Of a DNA stretch of 64,000 nucleotides, positions 24,006 to 35,197 are shown one piece after another. This DNA is from Microcella alkalica (GTDB taxonomy: Bacteria; Actinomycetota; Actinomycetes; Actinomycetales; Microbacteriaceae). Every line of letters starts with the position of its first letter. Within the stretch, counting starts at the first letter, position 1. A model generated the notes under the pieces. It did no database searches and was not told the origin of the DNA. It saw nothing but the letters and a program-made list of their open reading frames with translations. The position numbers were made by a program, and so were the translations under genes. Location: the NCBI RefSeq assembly GCF_014595885.1, contig NZ_JABUKC010000002.1, forward strand, positions 1 to 64,000, written 5' to 3'.

Positions 24006-25015
24006 CGCAGCTCACCCTCGCGAAGGCGCTCAACACGGGGCTGCGACGCGCCCTCGCCGACGACGACCGCGTCGTGCTGCTGGGCGAGGACATCGGCCAG
24101 CTCGGCGGCGTCTTCCGCGTCACCGACGGCCTGCAGCAGGAGTTCGGGCGTGAGCGCGTCATGGATATGCCGCTCGCGGAATCCGGCATCATCGGCATGG
24201 CCATCGGGCTCGCCTACCGGGGGTTCCGGCCGGTGTGCGAGATCCAGTTCGACGGCTTCATCTACCCGGCCTTCGACCAGATCGTCGCGCAGGTGGCGAA
24301 ACTGCACTACCGCACGCGCGGGGCGGTGCGCATGCCGATCACGATCCGCGTGCCGTTCGGCGGCGGCATCGGCGCCGTCGAGCACCACTCCGAGTCGCCC
24401 GAGGCGTACTTCGCGCACACCGCGGGGCTGCGCGTCGTGACGTGCTCGACCCCGCAGGACGCCCACACGATGCTGCGCCAAGCGATCGCGTGCGACGACC
24501 CCGTGCTGTTCTTCGAGCCCAAGCGCCGCTACTGGACGAAGGGCGAGGTCGACGAGTCGTTCGAGCACGCCTTCGACCGCGCGCGCGTCGTCGTCGAGGG
24601 CGCCGACGTGACGCTCGTCGCCTACGGCCCGCTCGTCGCGACCGCGATCGACGCTGCCGTGGCCGCGAGCGACGAGGGCGTCTCGGTCGAGGTGATCGAC
24701 CTGCGCTCGCTCTCGCCGCTCGACCTCGACACCGTCGAGGCGAGCGTGCGCAAGACCGGCCGGCTCGTCATCACGCACGAGGCCGCGCAGTTCGGCGGCC
24801 TCGGTGCCGAGCTCGCCGCGAGCATCACCGACCGCTGCTTCGTGCACCTCGAGGCGGCGCCGGCGCGCGTGACGGGCTTCGACACCCCGTACCCGAGCGC
24901 GCGAGCGGAGGAGCACTTCCTGCCCGACCTCGACCGCATCCTCGACGGCGTCGACCGGGCGCTCGGCCGCCCGAGCGCGCGCGACCTCCTGCTCACGAGC
25001 GGGGGTGCGCGATGA
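24002..25015 (+). CDS. 2-oxoacid dehydrogenase E1 beta
   Basis: A 337-residue E1 beta (transketolase-like) subunit. Typical motifs are LGEDIGQLGGVFRVTDGL, PLAESGIIGMAIGLA, EIQFDGFIYPAFDQI, HHSESPEAYFAHTAGL and the C-terminal domain EVIDLRSLSPLD plus HEAAQFGGLGAELAA. It pairs with the alpha subunit to form the ThDP site and to transfer the acyl group to E2 lipoyl. Overlaps with both neighbours by ATGA show a tight operon. Confidence 0.93.
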   Translation: MTQLTLAKALNTGLRRALADDDRVVLLGEDIGQLGGVFRVTDGLQQEFGRERVMDMPLAESGIIGMAIGLAYRGFRPVCEIQFDGFIYPAFDQIVAQVAKLHYRTRGAVRMPITIRVPFGGGIGAVEHHSESPEAYFAHTAGLRVVTCSTPQDAHTMLRQAIACDDPVLFFEPKRRYWTKGEVDESFEHAFDRARVVVEGADVTLVAYGPLVATAIDAAVAASDEGVSVEVIDLRSLSPLDLDTVEASVRKTGRLVITHEAAQFGGLGAELAASITDRCFVHLEAAPARVTGFDTPYPSARAEEHFLPDLDRILDGVDRALGRPSARDLLLTSGGAR

Positions 25016-26391
25016 CCGTGCACGAGTTCCGCCTGCCCGACCTCGGTGAGGGCCTCACCGAGAGCGAGATCGTCGAGTGGCTCGTCGCCGTCGGCGACCG
25101 GGTGACGCTCAACCAGCCGCTCGCCGACGTCGAGACCGCGAAGGCCGTCGTGCAGCTGCCGTCGCCGTTCGCCGGCGTCATCACGGCCCTGCACGCCGAG
25201 CCCGGCACGACCGTGCAGGTCGGCGCTCCGATCGTGTCGATCGACGTACTGGCGGATGCTGCGCTCCCGTCGGCCGCCGACGCCCCCGCCGCGCCCGTCG
25301 AGGCCGCGCCGCCGGCGCACGTCGACCCGGTCGCCGAGGCTGCGCCTGCCGACGCCGCCCCCGCCGGGCAGCGCCAGTCGGTGCTCGTCGGCTACGGCCC
25401 CGCCGTCGAGTCGGGGCGCCGCCCCACGCGCAAGCCGCGCACCCTGCCCGGGCGCCCCGCCGCCGACCGCGCGGCGAGCGTCGGCCTCGAGGTCGGCACC
25501 GCTCCTGCGCGCGGTGCCGCCCTCGCGACGCCGCCCGTGCGCAAGCTCGCCCACGACCTCGGCGTCGACCTCGCGCAGGTCGTCGGCACGGGCGAGGGCG
25601 GCCAGGTGACGCGCGCCGACGTCACCCGGTTCGTCGAGCGGGCGCGAGGCGGAGCATCCGCCGCATCGTCGTCGACAGAGCCGGCGCGCGCCGACGGCCG
25701 CCCCGCCGAGGTGCGCCACCCCGTCAAGGGCGTGCGCAAGGCGACCGCTGAGGCGATGGTGCGCAGCGCGTTCACGGCGCCGCACGTGACCGAGTTCCTC
25801 ACTGTCGACGTGACGGCCGCGAGCGAGCTCGTCGCGCGGCTCAAGGCGCGCGGGCAGAGCGCGTCGATGCTCGCGCTCGTGTCGAAGGCGCTGTGCCTCG
25901 CCGTCGCGCGCAACCCGAGCCTCAACGCGCGGTGGGACGAGTCGTCGAACGAGATCGTCGAGCTGCGCGACGTGCACCTCGGCATCGCCGTGGCGACGCC
26001 GCGCGGGCTGCTCGTGCCGAGCATCCGCGACGCGCACGCGATGACGGTGGCGCAGCTGGCCGACGCGATCCGTGAGCTGGCGGTGACGGCGCGCGAGGGC
26101 CGCACGCCGCCGTCGGGGCTCACGGGCGGCACGATCACCATCACCAACATCGGCGTCTTCGGCGTCGACGCGGGCACCCCGATCATCAACCCCGGCGAGG
26201 CGGCCATTCTCGCCATGGGGGCCGTGCGGCGCCTGCCGTGGGAGTTCGAGGGCGGCATCGCTCTGCGCGACGTCATGACGCTGAGCGTCTCGTTCGACCA
26301 CCGCATGGTCGACGGCGAGCAGGGTTCGCGGTTCCTGACCGACATCGGGGGAGTGCTGCACGACCCGGCGAGCGTGCTCGCGCTCGTCTGA
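25012..26391 (+). CDS. 2-oxoacid dehydrogenase E2 (dihydrolipoyl acyltransferase)
   Basis: A 459-residue E2 component. One N-terminal lipoyl domain (about 1-78) carries the lipoyl Lys in DVETAKAVVQ. A Pro/Ala linker is followed by a peripheral subunit-binding domain (about 178-215: TPPVRKLAHDLGVDL..GTGEGGQVTRADV) and a catalytic domain (about 235-459) with the active-site His and Asp in SFDHRMVDGEQG. It passes acyl groups from lipoate to CoA. Start ATG 25012 overlaps the E1 beta stop. The single lipoyl domain and neighbours fit a branched-chain complex. Confidence 0.93.
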   Translation: MTVHEFRLPDLGEGLTESEIVEWLVAVGDRVTLNQPLADVETAKAVVQLPSPFAGVITALHAEPGTTVQVGAPIVSIDVLADAALPSAADAPAAPVEAAPPAHVDPVAEAAPADAAPAGQRQSVLVGYGPAVESGRRPTRKPRTLPGRPAADRAASVGLEVGTAPARGAALATPPVRKLAHDLGVDLAQVVGTGEGGQVTRADVTRFVERARGGASAASSSTEPARADGRPAEVRHPVKGVRKATAEAMVRSAFTAPHVTEFLTVDVTAASELVARLKARGQSASMLALVSKALCLAVARNPSLNARWDESSNEIVELRDVHLGIAVATPRGLLVPSIRDAHAMTVAQLADAIRELAVTAREGRTPPSGLTGGTITITNIGVFGVDAGTPIINPGEAAILAMGAVRRLPWEFEGGIALRDVMTLSVSFDHRMVDGEQGSRFLTDIGGVLHDPASVLALV

Positions 26392-26399
26392 GCCGGGCT

Positions 26400-26436
26400 G
26401 GGCGGGGCGGCGCGCGGGCCTGCGTGCCGCCCGCCC
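26400..26436. terminator. Hairpin between convergent E2 and tetR genes
   Basis: GGGCGGGGCGGC (26400-26411) and GCCGCCCGCCC (26426-26436) pair over 11 bases with one bulged G. It sits between the convergent ends and likely stops both transcripts. Confidence 0.6.
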
Positions 26437-26448
26437 GGCGCGGCGCGG

Positions 26449-27075
26449 CTAGGCGGTCAGCGCGGCGAGCGCCATCGCTTCGAGGATGCTCCGCGTCACC
26501 CGCGCGCCCGCCCGCGAGCTGTGCGGCGTCGAGTTGATGAGCCCGAAGCACGCGTGCGCGCGGGTGCGCAGCGCGACCCGCGCCTCCGCCGGACGCAGCC
26601 GCGCGAGCACGTCGACCCACAGCTCGACGTACTGCCGCTGCAGCGCGCGCACCGCGTGCCGGTCGTCGTCGGCGAGCGAGTCGAGGTCGTGATCCTGCAC
26701 GCGGATGACGTCGGCGTTGCTGAGCGCGAAGTCGACGTGAAAGGCGACGAGGCCCTCGAGCGCCGCGCGGGCGTCGGCCCCGGCAGCGCCGATCACGGCG
26801 CGCCCGCCGGCGAGCAGACCCTCACTCGCCTCCACGAGGATCGCCGCGAGCACCGACTGCTTGCTCACGAAGTGCTTGTAGACGGCGGGGCCGCTCACGC
26901 CCGCGGCGGCGCCGAGCTCGTCGAGCGAGACGCGCGGGAATCCGCGCTCGGCGAAGAGTCGTGCGGCCGCCGAGAGCAGCGCCGCGCGACGCTCGGCCTT
27001 CGCGCGGTCGCGCGCCGTCGCGCCGCCGGGCGTCGGCTCGGGCGCGGCCGCGGCGCGCGCATCCGTCATCGACAT
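26449..27075 (-). CDS. TetR/AcrR-family regulator of the leucine-catabolic genes
   Basis: A 208-residue TetR-type repressor. The N-terminal helix-turn-helix (about 27-75) has RRAALLSAAARLFAERGFPRVSLDELGAAAGVSGPAVYKHFVSKQSVLAAIL. The C-terminal ligand domain ends TRAHACFGLINSTPHS, a form seen in FadR/KstR2-like actinobacterial regulators that sense acyl-CoA. ATG 27075 is preferred over far-upstream starts. It is divergent from the carboxylase operon and convergent with the E2 gene, so it most likely represses one or both. The ligand is inferred, not seen. Confidence 0.87.
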   Translation of the reverse strand: MSMTDARAAAAPEPTPGGATARDRAKAERRAALLSAAARLFAERGFPRVSLDELGAAAGVSGPAVYKHFVSKQSVLAAILVEASEGLLAGGRAVIGAAGADARAALEGLVAFHVDFALSNADVIRVQDHDLDSLADDDRHAVRALQRQYVELWVDVLARLRPAEARVALRTRAHACFGLINSTPHSSRAGARVTRSILEAMALAALTA

Positions 27076-27081
27076 GCCGCC

Positions 27082-27111
27082 AGTGTAGACAGCCCGGTGA
27101 ACGATGACTAA
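27082..27111 (-). promoter_or_regulatory. tetR promoter, probably leaderless
   Basis: On the minus strand, TTAGTC (27111-27106) and TACACT (27087-27082) with an 18-base spacer form a plausible promoter. The -10 box ends only six bases before ATG 27075 and no ribosome binding site is visible, which suggests a leaderless transcript. Confidence 0.45.
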
Positions 27112-27199
27112 CCTGAACCGGTGAGCGGGCGTTAACCGAACGACCGCGCGGCACCCCATCGCAGCAGGGCCACGAGCCCGAGACGAGGAGGAGCGGTCG

Positions 27200-28798
27200 A
27201 TGGCGACCCTCGGCACGAGCATCCCCGCGGCAGGCGCGAGCAGCAGCCCGAACGCCACCGCGATGCGCGCCCTCGTCGAGGAGCTGCAGACCACGCTCGC
27301 CACCGCGGCCCTCGGCGGCCCCGAGCGCAGCCGCGAGCGGCACGTCGCCCGCGGCAAGCTGCTGCCGCGCGAGCGCATCGACGCGCTGCTCGACGAGGGC
27401 AGCCCCTTCCTCGAGCTCGCGCCGCTCGCCGCGCACGGGCTCTACGACGGCGAGGCGCCCGGCGCGGGCGTCATCGCAGGCATCGGCCTTGTGCACGGCC
27501 GCCACGTGCTCGTCATCAGCAACGATGCGACGGTCAAGGGCGGCACCTACTTCCCCCTGACGGTCAAGAAGCACCTCCGGGCTCAGGAGGTCGCGCTCGA
27601 GAACCGGCTGCCGTGCGTGTACCTCGTCGACTCCGGCGGTGCATACCTGCCGCTGCAGGCCGAGGTGTTCCCCGACCGCGACCACTTCGGGCGCATCTTC
27701 TTCAACCAGGCGCGGATGTCGGCGGCGGGCATCCCGCAGATCGCCTCGGTCATGGGGTCATGCACGGCCGGCGGCGCGTACGTGCCCGCGATGAGCGACG
27801 AGACGGTCATCGTGCGCAACCAGGGCACGATCTTCCTCGGCGGGCCGCCGCTCGTGAAGGCGGCGATCGGCGAGGTCGTGAGCGCGGAGGAGCTCGGGGG
27901 CGGCGACACCCACGCGCGCGTCTCGGGCGTCGTCGACCACCTCGCCGACGACGACCATCACGCGCTGGCGATCGTGCGCGACATCCTCGCCACGGTGCCG
28001 CCGGCCGCGGCGCCCGCGTGGGAGGTCGGCGAGAGCATCCCGCCCGCCGTCGACGAGAGCTCGCTCTACGACGTGATCCCGCCTGACGTGCAGACGCCCT
28101 ACGACGTGCGCGAGGTCATCGCGCGGCTCGTCGACGCGAGCGAGTTCCACGAGTTCAAGCGCGAGTACGGCGACACGCTCGTGACGGGCTTCGCGCGCAT
28201 CCACGGCCACCCGGTCGGCATCGTCGCCAACAACGGGGTGCTGTTCAGCGAGTCGGCGGCGAAGGGCGCCCACTTCATCGAGCTGTGTGACCAGCGCGGC
28301 GTGCCGCTGCTGTTCCTCCAGAACATCTCGGGCTTCATGGTCGGCCGCGACGCCGAGGCGGGCGGCATCGCCAAGCACGGCGCGAAGATGGTCACGGCGG
28401 TCGCGACGACGCGCGTGCCGAAGCTCACGGTCGTCATCGGCGGCTCGTTCGGCGCCGGCAACTACTCGATGTGCGGCCGGGCCTACTCGCCGCGCTTCCT
28501 CTGGATGTGGCCCAACGCCCGCATCTCGGTCATGGGCGGGCAGCAGGCCGCCGCGGTGCTCGGCACGGTGCGCCGCGAGCAGCTCGGCGACGCGTGGAGC
28601 GCCGAGGAGCAGGAGGCCTTCGAGGCGCCCATCCGCGCCCAGTACGAGGCCGAGGGCAGCCCCTACGTCTCGACCGCGCGCCTGTGGGACGACGGCATCA
28701 TCGACCCCGCCGACACCCGCACCGTGCTCGGCCTCGCCCTCGACGTCTGCAGCCGCGCGCCGCTGCCCGACCCGGCCTTCGGCCTCTTCCGGATGTGA
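27200..28798 (+). CDS. Methylcrotonyl-CoA carboxylase beta (carboxyltransferase) subunit
   Basis: A 532-residue acyl-CoA carboxyltransferase of the methylcrotonyl type. Diagnostic stretches are [30 protein letters not shown] and [17 protein letters not shown] in the N-terminal crotonase-like half, and [42 protein letters not shown] and [10 protein letters not shown] in the second half. It transfers CO2 from biotin to 3-methylcrotonyl-CoA in leucine breakdown. Start ATG 27200 follows a GAGGAGGAG ribosome binding site. It is first in a five-gene operon coupled by overlaps or short gaps. It corresponds to AccD1 (Rv2502c) by recall. Confidence 0.93.
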   Translation: MATLGTSIPAAGASSSPNATAMRALVEELQTTLATAALGGPERSRERHVARGKLLPRERIDALLDEGSPFLELAPLAAHGLYDGEAPGAGVIAGIGLVHGRHVLVISNDATVKGGTYFPLTVKKHLRAQEVALENRLPCVYLVDSGGAYLPLQAEVFPDRDHFGRIFFNQARMSAAGIPQIASVMGSCTAGGAYVPAMSDETVIVRNQGTIFLGGPPLVKAAIGEVVSAEELGGGDTHARVSGVVDHLADDDHHALAIVRDILATVPPAAAPAWEVGESIPPAVDESSLYDVIPPDVQTPYDVREVIARLVDASEFHEFKREYGDTLVTGFARIHGHPVGIVANNGVLFSESAAKGAHFIELCDQRGVPLLFLQNISGFMVGRDAEAGGIAKHGAKMVTAVATTRVPKLTVVIGGSFGAGNYSMCGRAYSPRFLWMWPNARISVMGGQQAAAVLGTVRREQLGDAWSAEEQEAFEAPIRAQYEAEGSPYVSTARLWDDGIIDPADTRTVLGLALDVCSRAPLPDPAFGLFRM

Positions 28799-28803
28799 GC
28801 GCG

Positions 28804-31022
<2,219 letters not shown>

Positions 31023-31026
<4 letters not shown>

Positions 31027-32171
31027 TCGACTTCGACGACGACCAGCTCGAGCTGCAGAGCATGGTGCGCGAGTTCGCGAACGAGGTCGTCGACCCCGTC
31101 GCGTACGAGGCCGACCGCACGAAGACGCTGCCCGTGGACGTCGTGCGGCAGATGGGCGAGATGGGGCTGTTCGGGCTGCCGTTCCCGGAGGAGTACGGCG
31201 GGCAGGGCGGCACCTACGTCGAGCTGTGCCTCGCGATCGAGGAGCTCGCCCGCGTCGACCAGTCGATCGCCGTCACCCTCGAGGCCGGCGTCGGGCTCGG
31301 GGCGATGCCGATCTACCGCAGCGGCACGGAGGAGCAGAAGCAGCGCTGGCTGCCGCGCCTGACCTCGGGCGAGGCGCTCGCCGGGTTCGGGCTCACCGAG
31401 GCTGAGGCGGGCTCCGACGCGGGCGCGACCCGCACGACGGCGCGGCTCGAGGGCGGCGAGTGGGTCATCGACGGCTCGAAGCAGTTCATCACCAACTCGG
31501 GCACGCCCATCACCGAGCTCGTGACGGTCACCGCGGTCACGGGGCACGACGAGAACGGCAAGGCCGAGCTCAGCGCGATCCTCGTCCCGACCGGCACGCC
31601 CGGCTTCACCGTCGAGCCCGCATACGACAAGGTCGGCTGGCACGCCTCCGACACGCACCCGCTCACCTTCCAGGGCGCGCGCGTGCCGGAGGATCACCTG
31701 CTGGGCGAGCGCGGCCGCGGCTACGCGAACTTCATCGAGACGCTCGACGAGGGCCGCGTCGCCTTCGCCGCGCTCGGCACGGGCGCAGCGCAGGGCTGCC
31801 TCGACGAGGCGATCGCGTACGCGAAGAGCCGGAAGGTGTTCGGCCGCCCGATCGGCGCGAACCAGCACATCGCGTTCACCCTGGCGCGCATGGAGGCCCG
31901 CGTGCACCAGGCGCGGCTCGCGACCTACGACGCCGCGTTCCGGCTCGTGGGCGGCAAACCCTTCAAGAAGCAGGCGAGCATCGCCAAGATGGTGGCGAGC
32001 GAGGCGGCGATGGCGAACGCCCGCGACGCGACCCAGATCTTCGGGGGGTACGGCTTCATGAACGAGTACCGCGTGGCGCGGCACTACCGCGACTCGAAGG
32101 TCATCGAGGTCGGCGAGGGCACGACCGAGGTACAGCTGATGATCATCGCGCGCGAGCTGGGGTTCGCGTGA
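31023..32171 (+). CDS. Acyl-CoA dehydrogenase (FadE19-like)
   Basis: A 382-residue FAD-dependent acyl-CoA dehydrogenase. Signatures [15 protein letters not shown] and [20 protein letters not shown] are present. The catalytic Glu sits in the C-terminal VGEGTTEVQ, the position used by short-chain and branched-chain enzymes. Classical isovaleryl-CoA dehydrogenase has a small residue there, so strict isovaleryl-CoA dehydrogenase naming is not supported. Its place in the operon implies oxidation of isovaleryl-CoA or other branched acyl-CoA. ATG 31023 overlaps the carboxylase stop, and its stop overlaps the MaoC start (GTGA). Confidence 0.92.
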
Positions 32172-32704
32172 GCGGGGCGGATGCGCCCGGCGCAGGCGCG
32201 GCGCCCGCTCCCGGCGGCGGCGAGCCGAGCGGCCGTCGCATCGTGCAGCGCGGCCTCTGGTTCGACGAGTTCGAGGTCGGCGCGACCTACGTCCACGCCC
32301 CGGGCCGCACGCTCACCGAGGCCGACAACGTGCTCTTCACGACCCTGACGATGAACACGCAGTCGCTGCACCTCGACGCGGCGTGGTCGGCCGAGCAGCC
32401 CTTCGGCGAGCGGCTGGTGAACTCGATGCTGACGCTCTCGACCCTCGTGGGGGCATCCGTCGCCCAGCTCACGCAGGGCACGATCGTCGCCAACCTCGGC
32501 TTCACCGAGGTCGCCTTCCCGCACCCGATGCGGCACGGCGACACCCTCTACAGCGAGACGCTCGTCGAGGCGAAGCGGCTCTCGGGCTCGCGGCCCGGGC
32601 AGGGCATCGTGACCCTCCGCCACACGGGCCGCAACCAGGAGGGCGTCGTCGTCGCGACCGCGACGCGCTCGACGCTCGTCTGGTGCGAGGGCGCGGCGCC
32701 GTGA
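32168..32704 (+). CDS. MaoC-family (R)-hydratase
   Basis: A 178-residue hotdog-fold MaoC-like hydratase with an Ala/Pro/Gly-rich start. The hydratase region includes TLTEADNVLFTTLTMNTQSLHLDAAWSAEQPFGERLVNSM, which holds the positions of the catalytic Asp/His. GTG 32168 overlaps the dehydrogenase stop; the stop overlaps the next GTG. In M. tuberculosis the equivalent gene (Rv2499c, by recall) hydrates methylglutaconyl-CoA-type substrates with R stereochemistry. No crotonase-type hydratase is present in this operon, so this enzyme likely fills the step. Confidence 0.85.
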   Translation: MSGADAPGAGAAPAPGGGEPSGRRIVQRGLWFDEFEVGATYVHAPGRTLTEADNVLFTTLTMNTQSLHLDAAWSAEQPFGERLVNSMLTLSTLVGASVAQLTQGTIVANLGFTEVAFPHPMRHGDTLYSETLVEAKRLSGSRPGQGIVTLRHTGRNQEGVVVATATRSTLVWCEGAAP

Positions 32705-33546
32705 GCGCGCCAGCCGGCTCGGTGGGGGGCTTCGCGCTCGGCCCGGCGATCCTGTTCGTGCCGGGTGACCGCCCCGAGCGCTTCGCGAAGGCGGCCGACC
32801 GTGCCGATGCGGTCATCGTCGACCTCGAGGATGCCGTCGCCGCCGACGACAGGGAGCGCGCGCGCGAGGCGCTGCTCGCCTCCGATCTCGACCCGACCCG
32901 CGCGATCGTGCGAGTGAACGCGCGCGGCACGGCCGACCACCCGCTCGATGTGGAGGCGGTCTCGGCGACGCCGTACCGCATCCTCATGCTGCCGAAGGCG
33001 GAGCGCGCCGCCGATGCGGCGTCGCTGGCCGCTGAGACAGGATGCTCGATCGTCGCGCTCATCGAGACCGCGGCGGGCGTGCTCGCCGCAGAGGAGCTCG
33101 CCGCGGAGCGCTCGGTCGTCGCCCTCATGTGGGGCGCGGAGGACCTGGTGGCATCGCTCGGCGGCACCTCGAGCCGAGGCCCCGACGGCCGCTACCGCGA
33201 CGTCGCCCGGCAGGCGCGGGCGCGCGTGCTGCTCGCCGCCGGCGGTCACGGCAAGGCGGCGATCGACGCCGTGCACCTCGACATCGCCGACCTGGCCGGC
33301 CTCGAGGAGGAGGCGCGCGATGCGGTGGCGCAGGGTTTCGCGGCGACGGCGTGCATCCACCCGGGCCAGGTCGAGACGATCAGGGCCGGGTACCGGCCCT
33401 CGCCGTCGGAGGTGGCGTGGGCGCGCGGTGTGCTCGCCGCCGCGGTCGAGGCGGGAGCCGCGGGAGTCTTCGCCTTCGAGGGCCGCATGGTCGACGAGCC
33501 GGTGCTGCGTCACGCGCGGCGGGTGCTGCAGCGCGCGGGGGAGTAG
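32701..33546 (+). CDS. CitE-like HpcH/HpaI CoA-ester lyase
   Basis: A 281-residue TIM-barrel lyase of the HpcH/HpaI/CitE family. Clear motifs are ILFVPGDRPERFAKAADRADAVIVDLEDAV (N terminus), IVRVNARGTADH, LMLPKAERA, IALIETAAGV-type IVALIETAAGV with the metal-binding Glu, and the GAEDLVASLGG region. It cleaves CoA esters such as 3-hydroxy-3-methylglutaryl-CoA or citramalyl-CoA. Position as the last gene of the leucine operon matches Rv2498c of M. tuberculosis, which I recall as a lyase for (R)-HMG-CoA and (S)-citramalyl-CoA. GTG 32701 overlaps the MaoC stop. Confidence 0.88.
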   Translation: MSAPAGSVGGFALGPAILFVPGDRPERFAKAADRADAVIVDLEDAVAADDRERAREALLASDLDPTRAIVRVNARGTADHPLDVEAVSATPYRILMLPKAERAADAASLAAETGCSIVALIETAAGVLAAEELAAERSVVALMWGAEDLVASLGGTSSRGPDGRYRDVARQARARVLLAAGGHGKAAIDAVHLDIADLAGLEEEARDAVAQGFAATACIHPGQVETIRAGYRPSPSEVAWARGVLAAAVEAGAAGVFAFEGRMVDEPVLRHARRVLQRAGE

Positions 33547-33615
33547 GCGCCGGTTCCGTCCGGCAGCCGTTCCCGGTGGTCGTTTCGGCGACCATGCTGT
33601 GTGCCTCCCGCGCCG

Positions 33616-33670
33616 CTTGCAGAAGTCCGGAGTGCGTGAGCGCGATTCGCCCTCTCCGGAGTTCTGCAAG
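33616..33670. terminator. Large inverted repeat between convergent units
   Basis: CTTGCAGAAGTCCGGAG (33616-33632) and CTCCGGAGTTCTGCAAG (33654-33670) form a 17-bp stem with one mismatch around a 21-base loop, in the 176-bp gap between the lyase and globin genes. The unusual AT content in the arms suggests a mobile palindromic repeat acting as bidirectional terminator. Confidence 0.55.
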
Positions 33671-33722
33671 GCAACGACTCGGCGACTCAGCCGTCGCCCG
33701 CCGTCAGTGCTGCTCGACCGCC

Positions 33723-34136
33723 CTACTCCTCGAACGTGTTCACCATCGCGTACGCGGCGCGCTCGAGGTGATCCCAGATCGCCTCCTCGTGCAGCGGCGG
33801 CAGGGCGAGCTCGTCGAGCGCCGTGCGCATGTGCGTCAGCCAGCGGTCGCGCGCGTCTGGGTTGACCTTGAACGGCATGTGGCGCATGCGCAGGCGGGGG
33901 TGCCCGCGCTGCTCGCTGTACGTCGTCGGGCCGCCCCAGTACTGCTCGAGGAAGGCCGTCAGGCGCCAGACGGCGCCCTCCATGTCGTCGTCGGGGTACA
34001 TCGGGCGCAGCACCGGGTCGGACTCGATGCCGTCGTAGAATCGGCGCACGAGCCGCTCGAACGTCGCATGGCCGCCGACCTGCGCGAACATCGGGTCCGT
34101 CGGTCCGCCCGTGGGCCCCAGCGTGAGATCGGGCAT
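33723..34136 (-). CDS. glbO: Group II truncated hemoglobin
   Basis: A 137-residue truncated globin of group II (trHbO type). Typical text includes FYDGIESDPVLRPMYP, LTAFLEQYWGGPTTYSEQRGHPRLRMRH with the proximal His, and PFKVNPDARDRWLTHM with the conserved distal-side Trp. It binds heme and oxygen and likely handles reactive oxygen or nitrogen species. ATG overlaps the stop of the MscS gene (ATGA at 34136-34138), so the two are in one operon. A globin-pepN neighbourhood is also seen in M. tuberculosis, by recall. Confidence 0.93.
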   Translation of the reverse strand: MPDLTLGPTGGPTDPMFAQVGGHATFERLVRRFYDGIESDPVLRPMYPDDDMEGAVWRLTAFLEQYWGGPTTYSEQRGHPRLRMRHMPFKVNPDARDRWLTHMRTALDELALPPLHEEAIWDHLERAAYAMVNTFEE

Positions 34137-35131
34137 CAGTCGCCCGCCTTCGCCTCTGCCGCCGGCTTGCCGGCAGGCTTCCCCGAGGGCTTGCGGCCCT
34201 GCGCGTCCTTCGCGTCGAGACCGTCGAGCACGAGGCGGTTGAGCGCCGGCAGCGTCACGCCGAGCTCGTCGAGCGAGAGCTTCATGCGGCGCCGCAACTC
34301 GCGCGCGATGTCGAACTGGTCACCCGACCGCACCTTCATGACGAGCCGGATGACAAGCGCCTCGGCCGAGATCGACTCGATGCCCCACACCTCCGGCTTC
34401 TCGAGGATCTTGCGTCGCCAGGTAGCGTCGTCGGCGAGGCCCTGCGCCGTGTCGAGCATCGTCTTCTCGACCGCGTCGATGTCGCTCGTGTACGGGGCGG
34501 GGATGTCGAGGATGACCCGCGCCCAGCCCTGCGACTTGTTGCCGACGTTCGCGATCTCGCCGTTGCGCACGTACCAGAGCGTGCCGTTCACGTCGCGCAC
34601 TTGCGTCACGCGCACGCCCACGAGCTCGACCACGCCCGAGACCGGCCCCTGCGTCGTCACGAGGTCGACGATGTCGCCGACGCCGAGCTGATCCTCGAAC
34701 ACCATGAACAAGCCGTTGAGCATGTCCTTCACGACGTTCTGCGCGCCGAAGCCGAGGGCCGCGCCGAGCACGCCCGCGCTCGCGATGAGCGCCGTCACCG
34801 AGAACTGCAGCTCGCTCAGCACGAGCACGATCGCGACCGAGACGATCGCCCACGTCACGAGATTGTTGAGCACCGAGCCGATCGTGCGGGTGCGCTGCAC
34901 GACGCGCACCGCCATGAGCGGAGAGGCGCTGAGCTCGACGGTGTGCTCCACCGCCTGCGCCTTCTTGACGCCGTTCACGACGCGATCGACGACGCGCTTG
35001 ATCGACGCCTTGAGCACGAGGCGCAGCAGTGCGGCGCCGATGATGACGGCGAGGATGCGCAGCGGCACCCTCCACGTCAGGTAGAAGGCGTAGATGCCGT
35101 CGCCGAGGGCTGACCAGTCGAAGGAATCCAT
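34136..35131 (-). CDS. Small-conductance mechanosensitive channel (MscS family)
   Basis: A 331-residue MscS-type channel. Membrane helices lie near 17-40, 85-108 and 113-145; the pore helix contains ASAGVLGAALGFGAQNVVKDMLNGLFMVFEDQLGVGDIV, the hallmark of the family. A beta domain and C-terminal alpha/beta domain follow, then a Lys/Pro/Ala-rich tail. It would open under osmotic downshock to release ions. ATG 35131 is chosen because residues upstream (from 35188) do not match the family. It is co-transcribed with the globin gene. Confidence 0.9.
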   Translation of the reverse strand: MDSFDWSALGDGIYAFYLTWRVPLRILAVIIGAALLRLVLKASIKRVVDRVVNGVKKAQAVEHTVELSASPLMAVRVVQRTRTIGSVLNNLVTWAIVSVAIVLVLSELQFSVTALIASAGVLGAALGFGAQNVVKDMLNGLFMVFEDQLGVGDIVDLVTTQGPVSGVVELVGVRVTQVRDVNGTLWYVRNGEIANVGNKSQGWARVILDIPAPYTSDIDAVEKTMLDTAQGLADDATWRRKILEKPEVWGIESISAEALVIRLVMKVRSGDQFDIARELRRRMKLSLDELGVTLPALNRLVLDGLDAKDAQGRKPSGKPAGKPAAEAKAGD

Positions 35132-35146
35132 CCGCACCAGCGTAGC

Positions 35147-35181
35147 GACGGCCCCTGCCGAGTCGCTCAGCAGGGGCCGTC
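35147..35181 (-). terminator. Hairpin after pepN
   Basis: GACGGCCCCTGC (35147-35158) and GCAGGGGCCGTC (35170-35181) form a perfect 12-bp stem with an 11-base loop, 17 bases beyond the pepN stop. Confidence 0.7.
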
Positions 35182-35197
35182 GTCGCACCGGAGTGCG

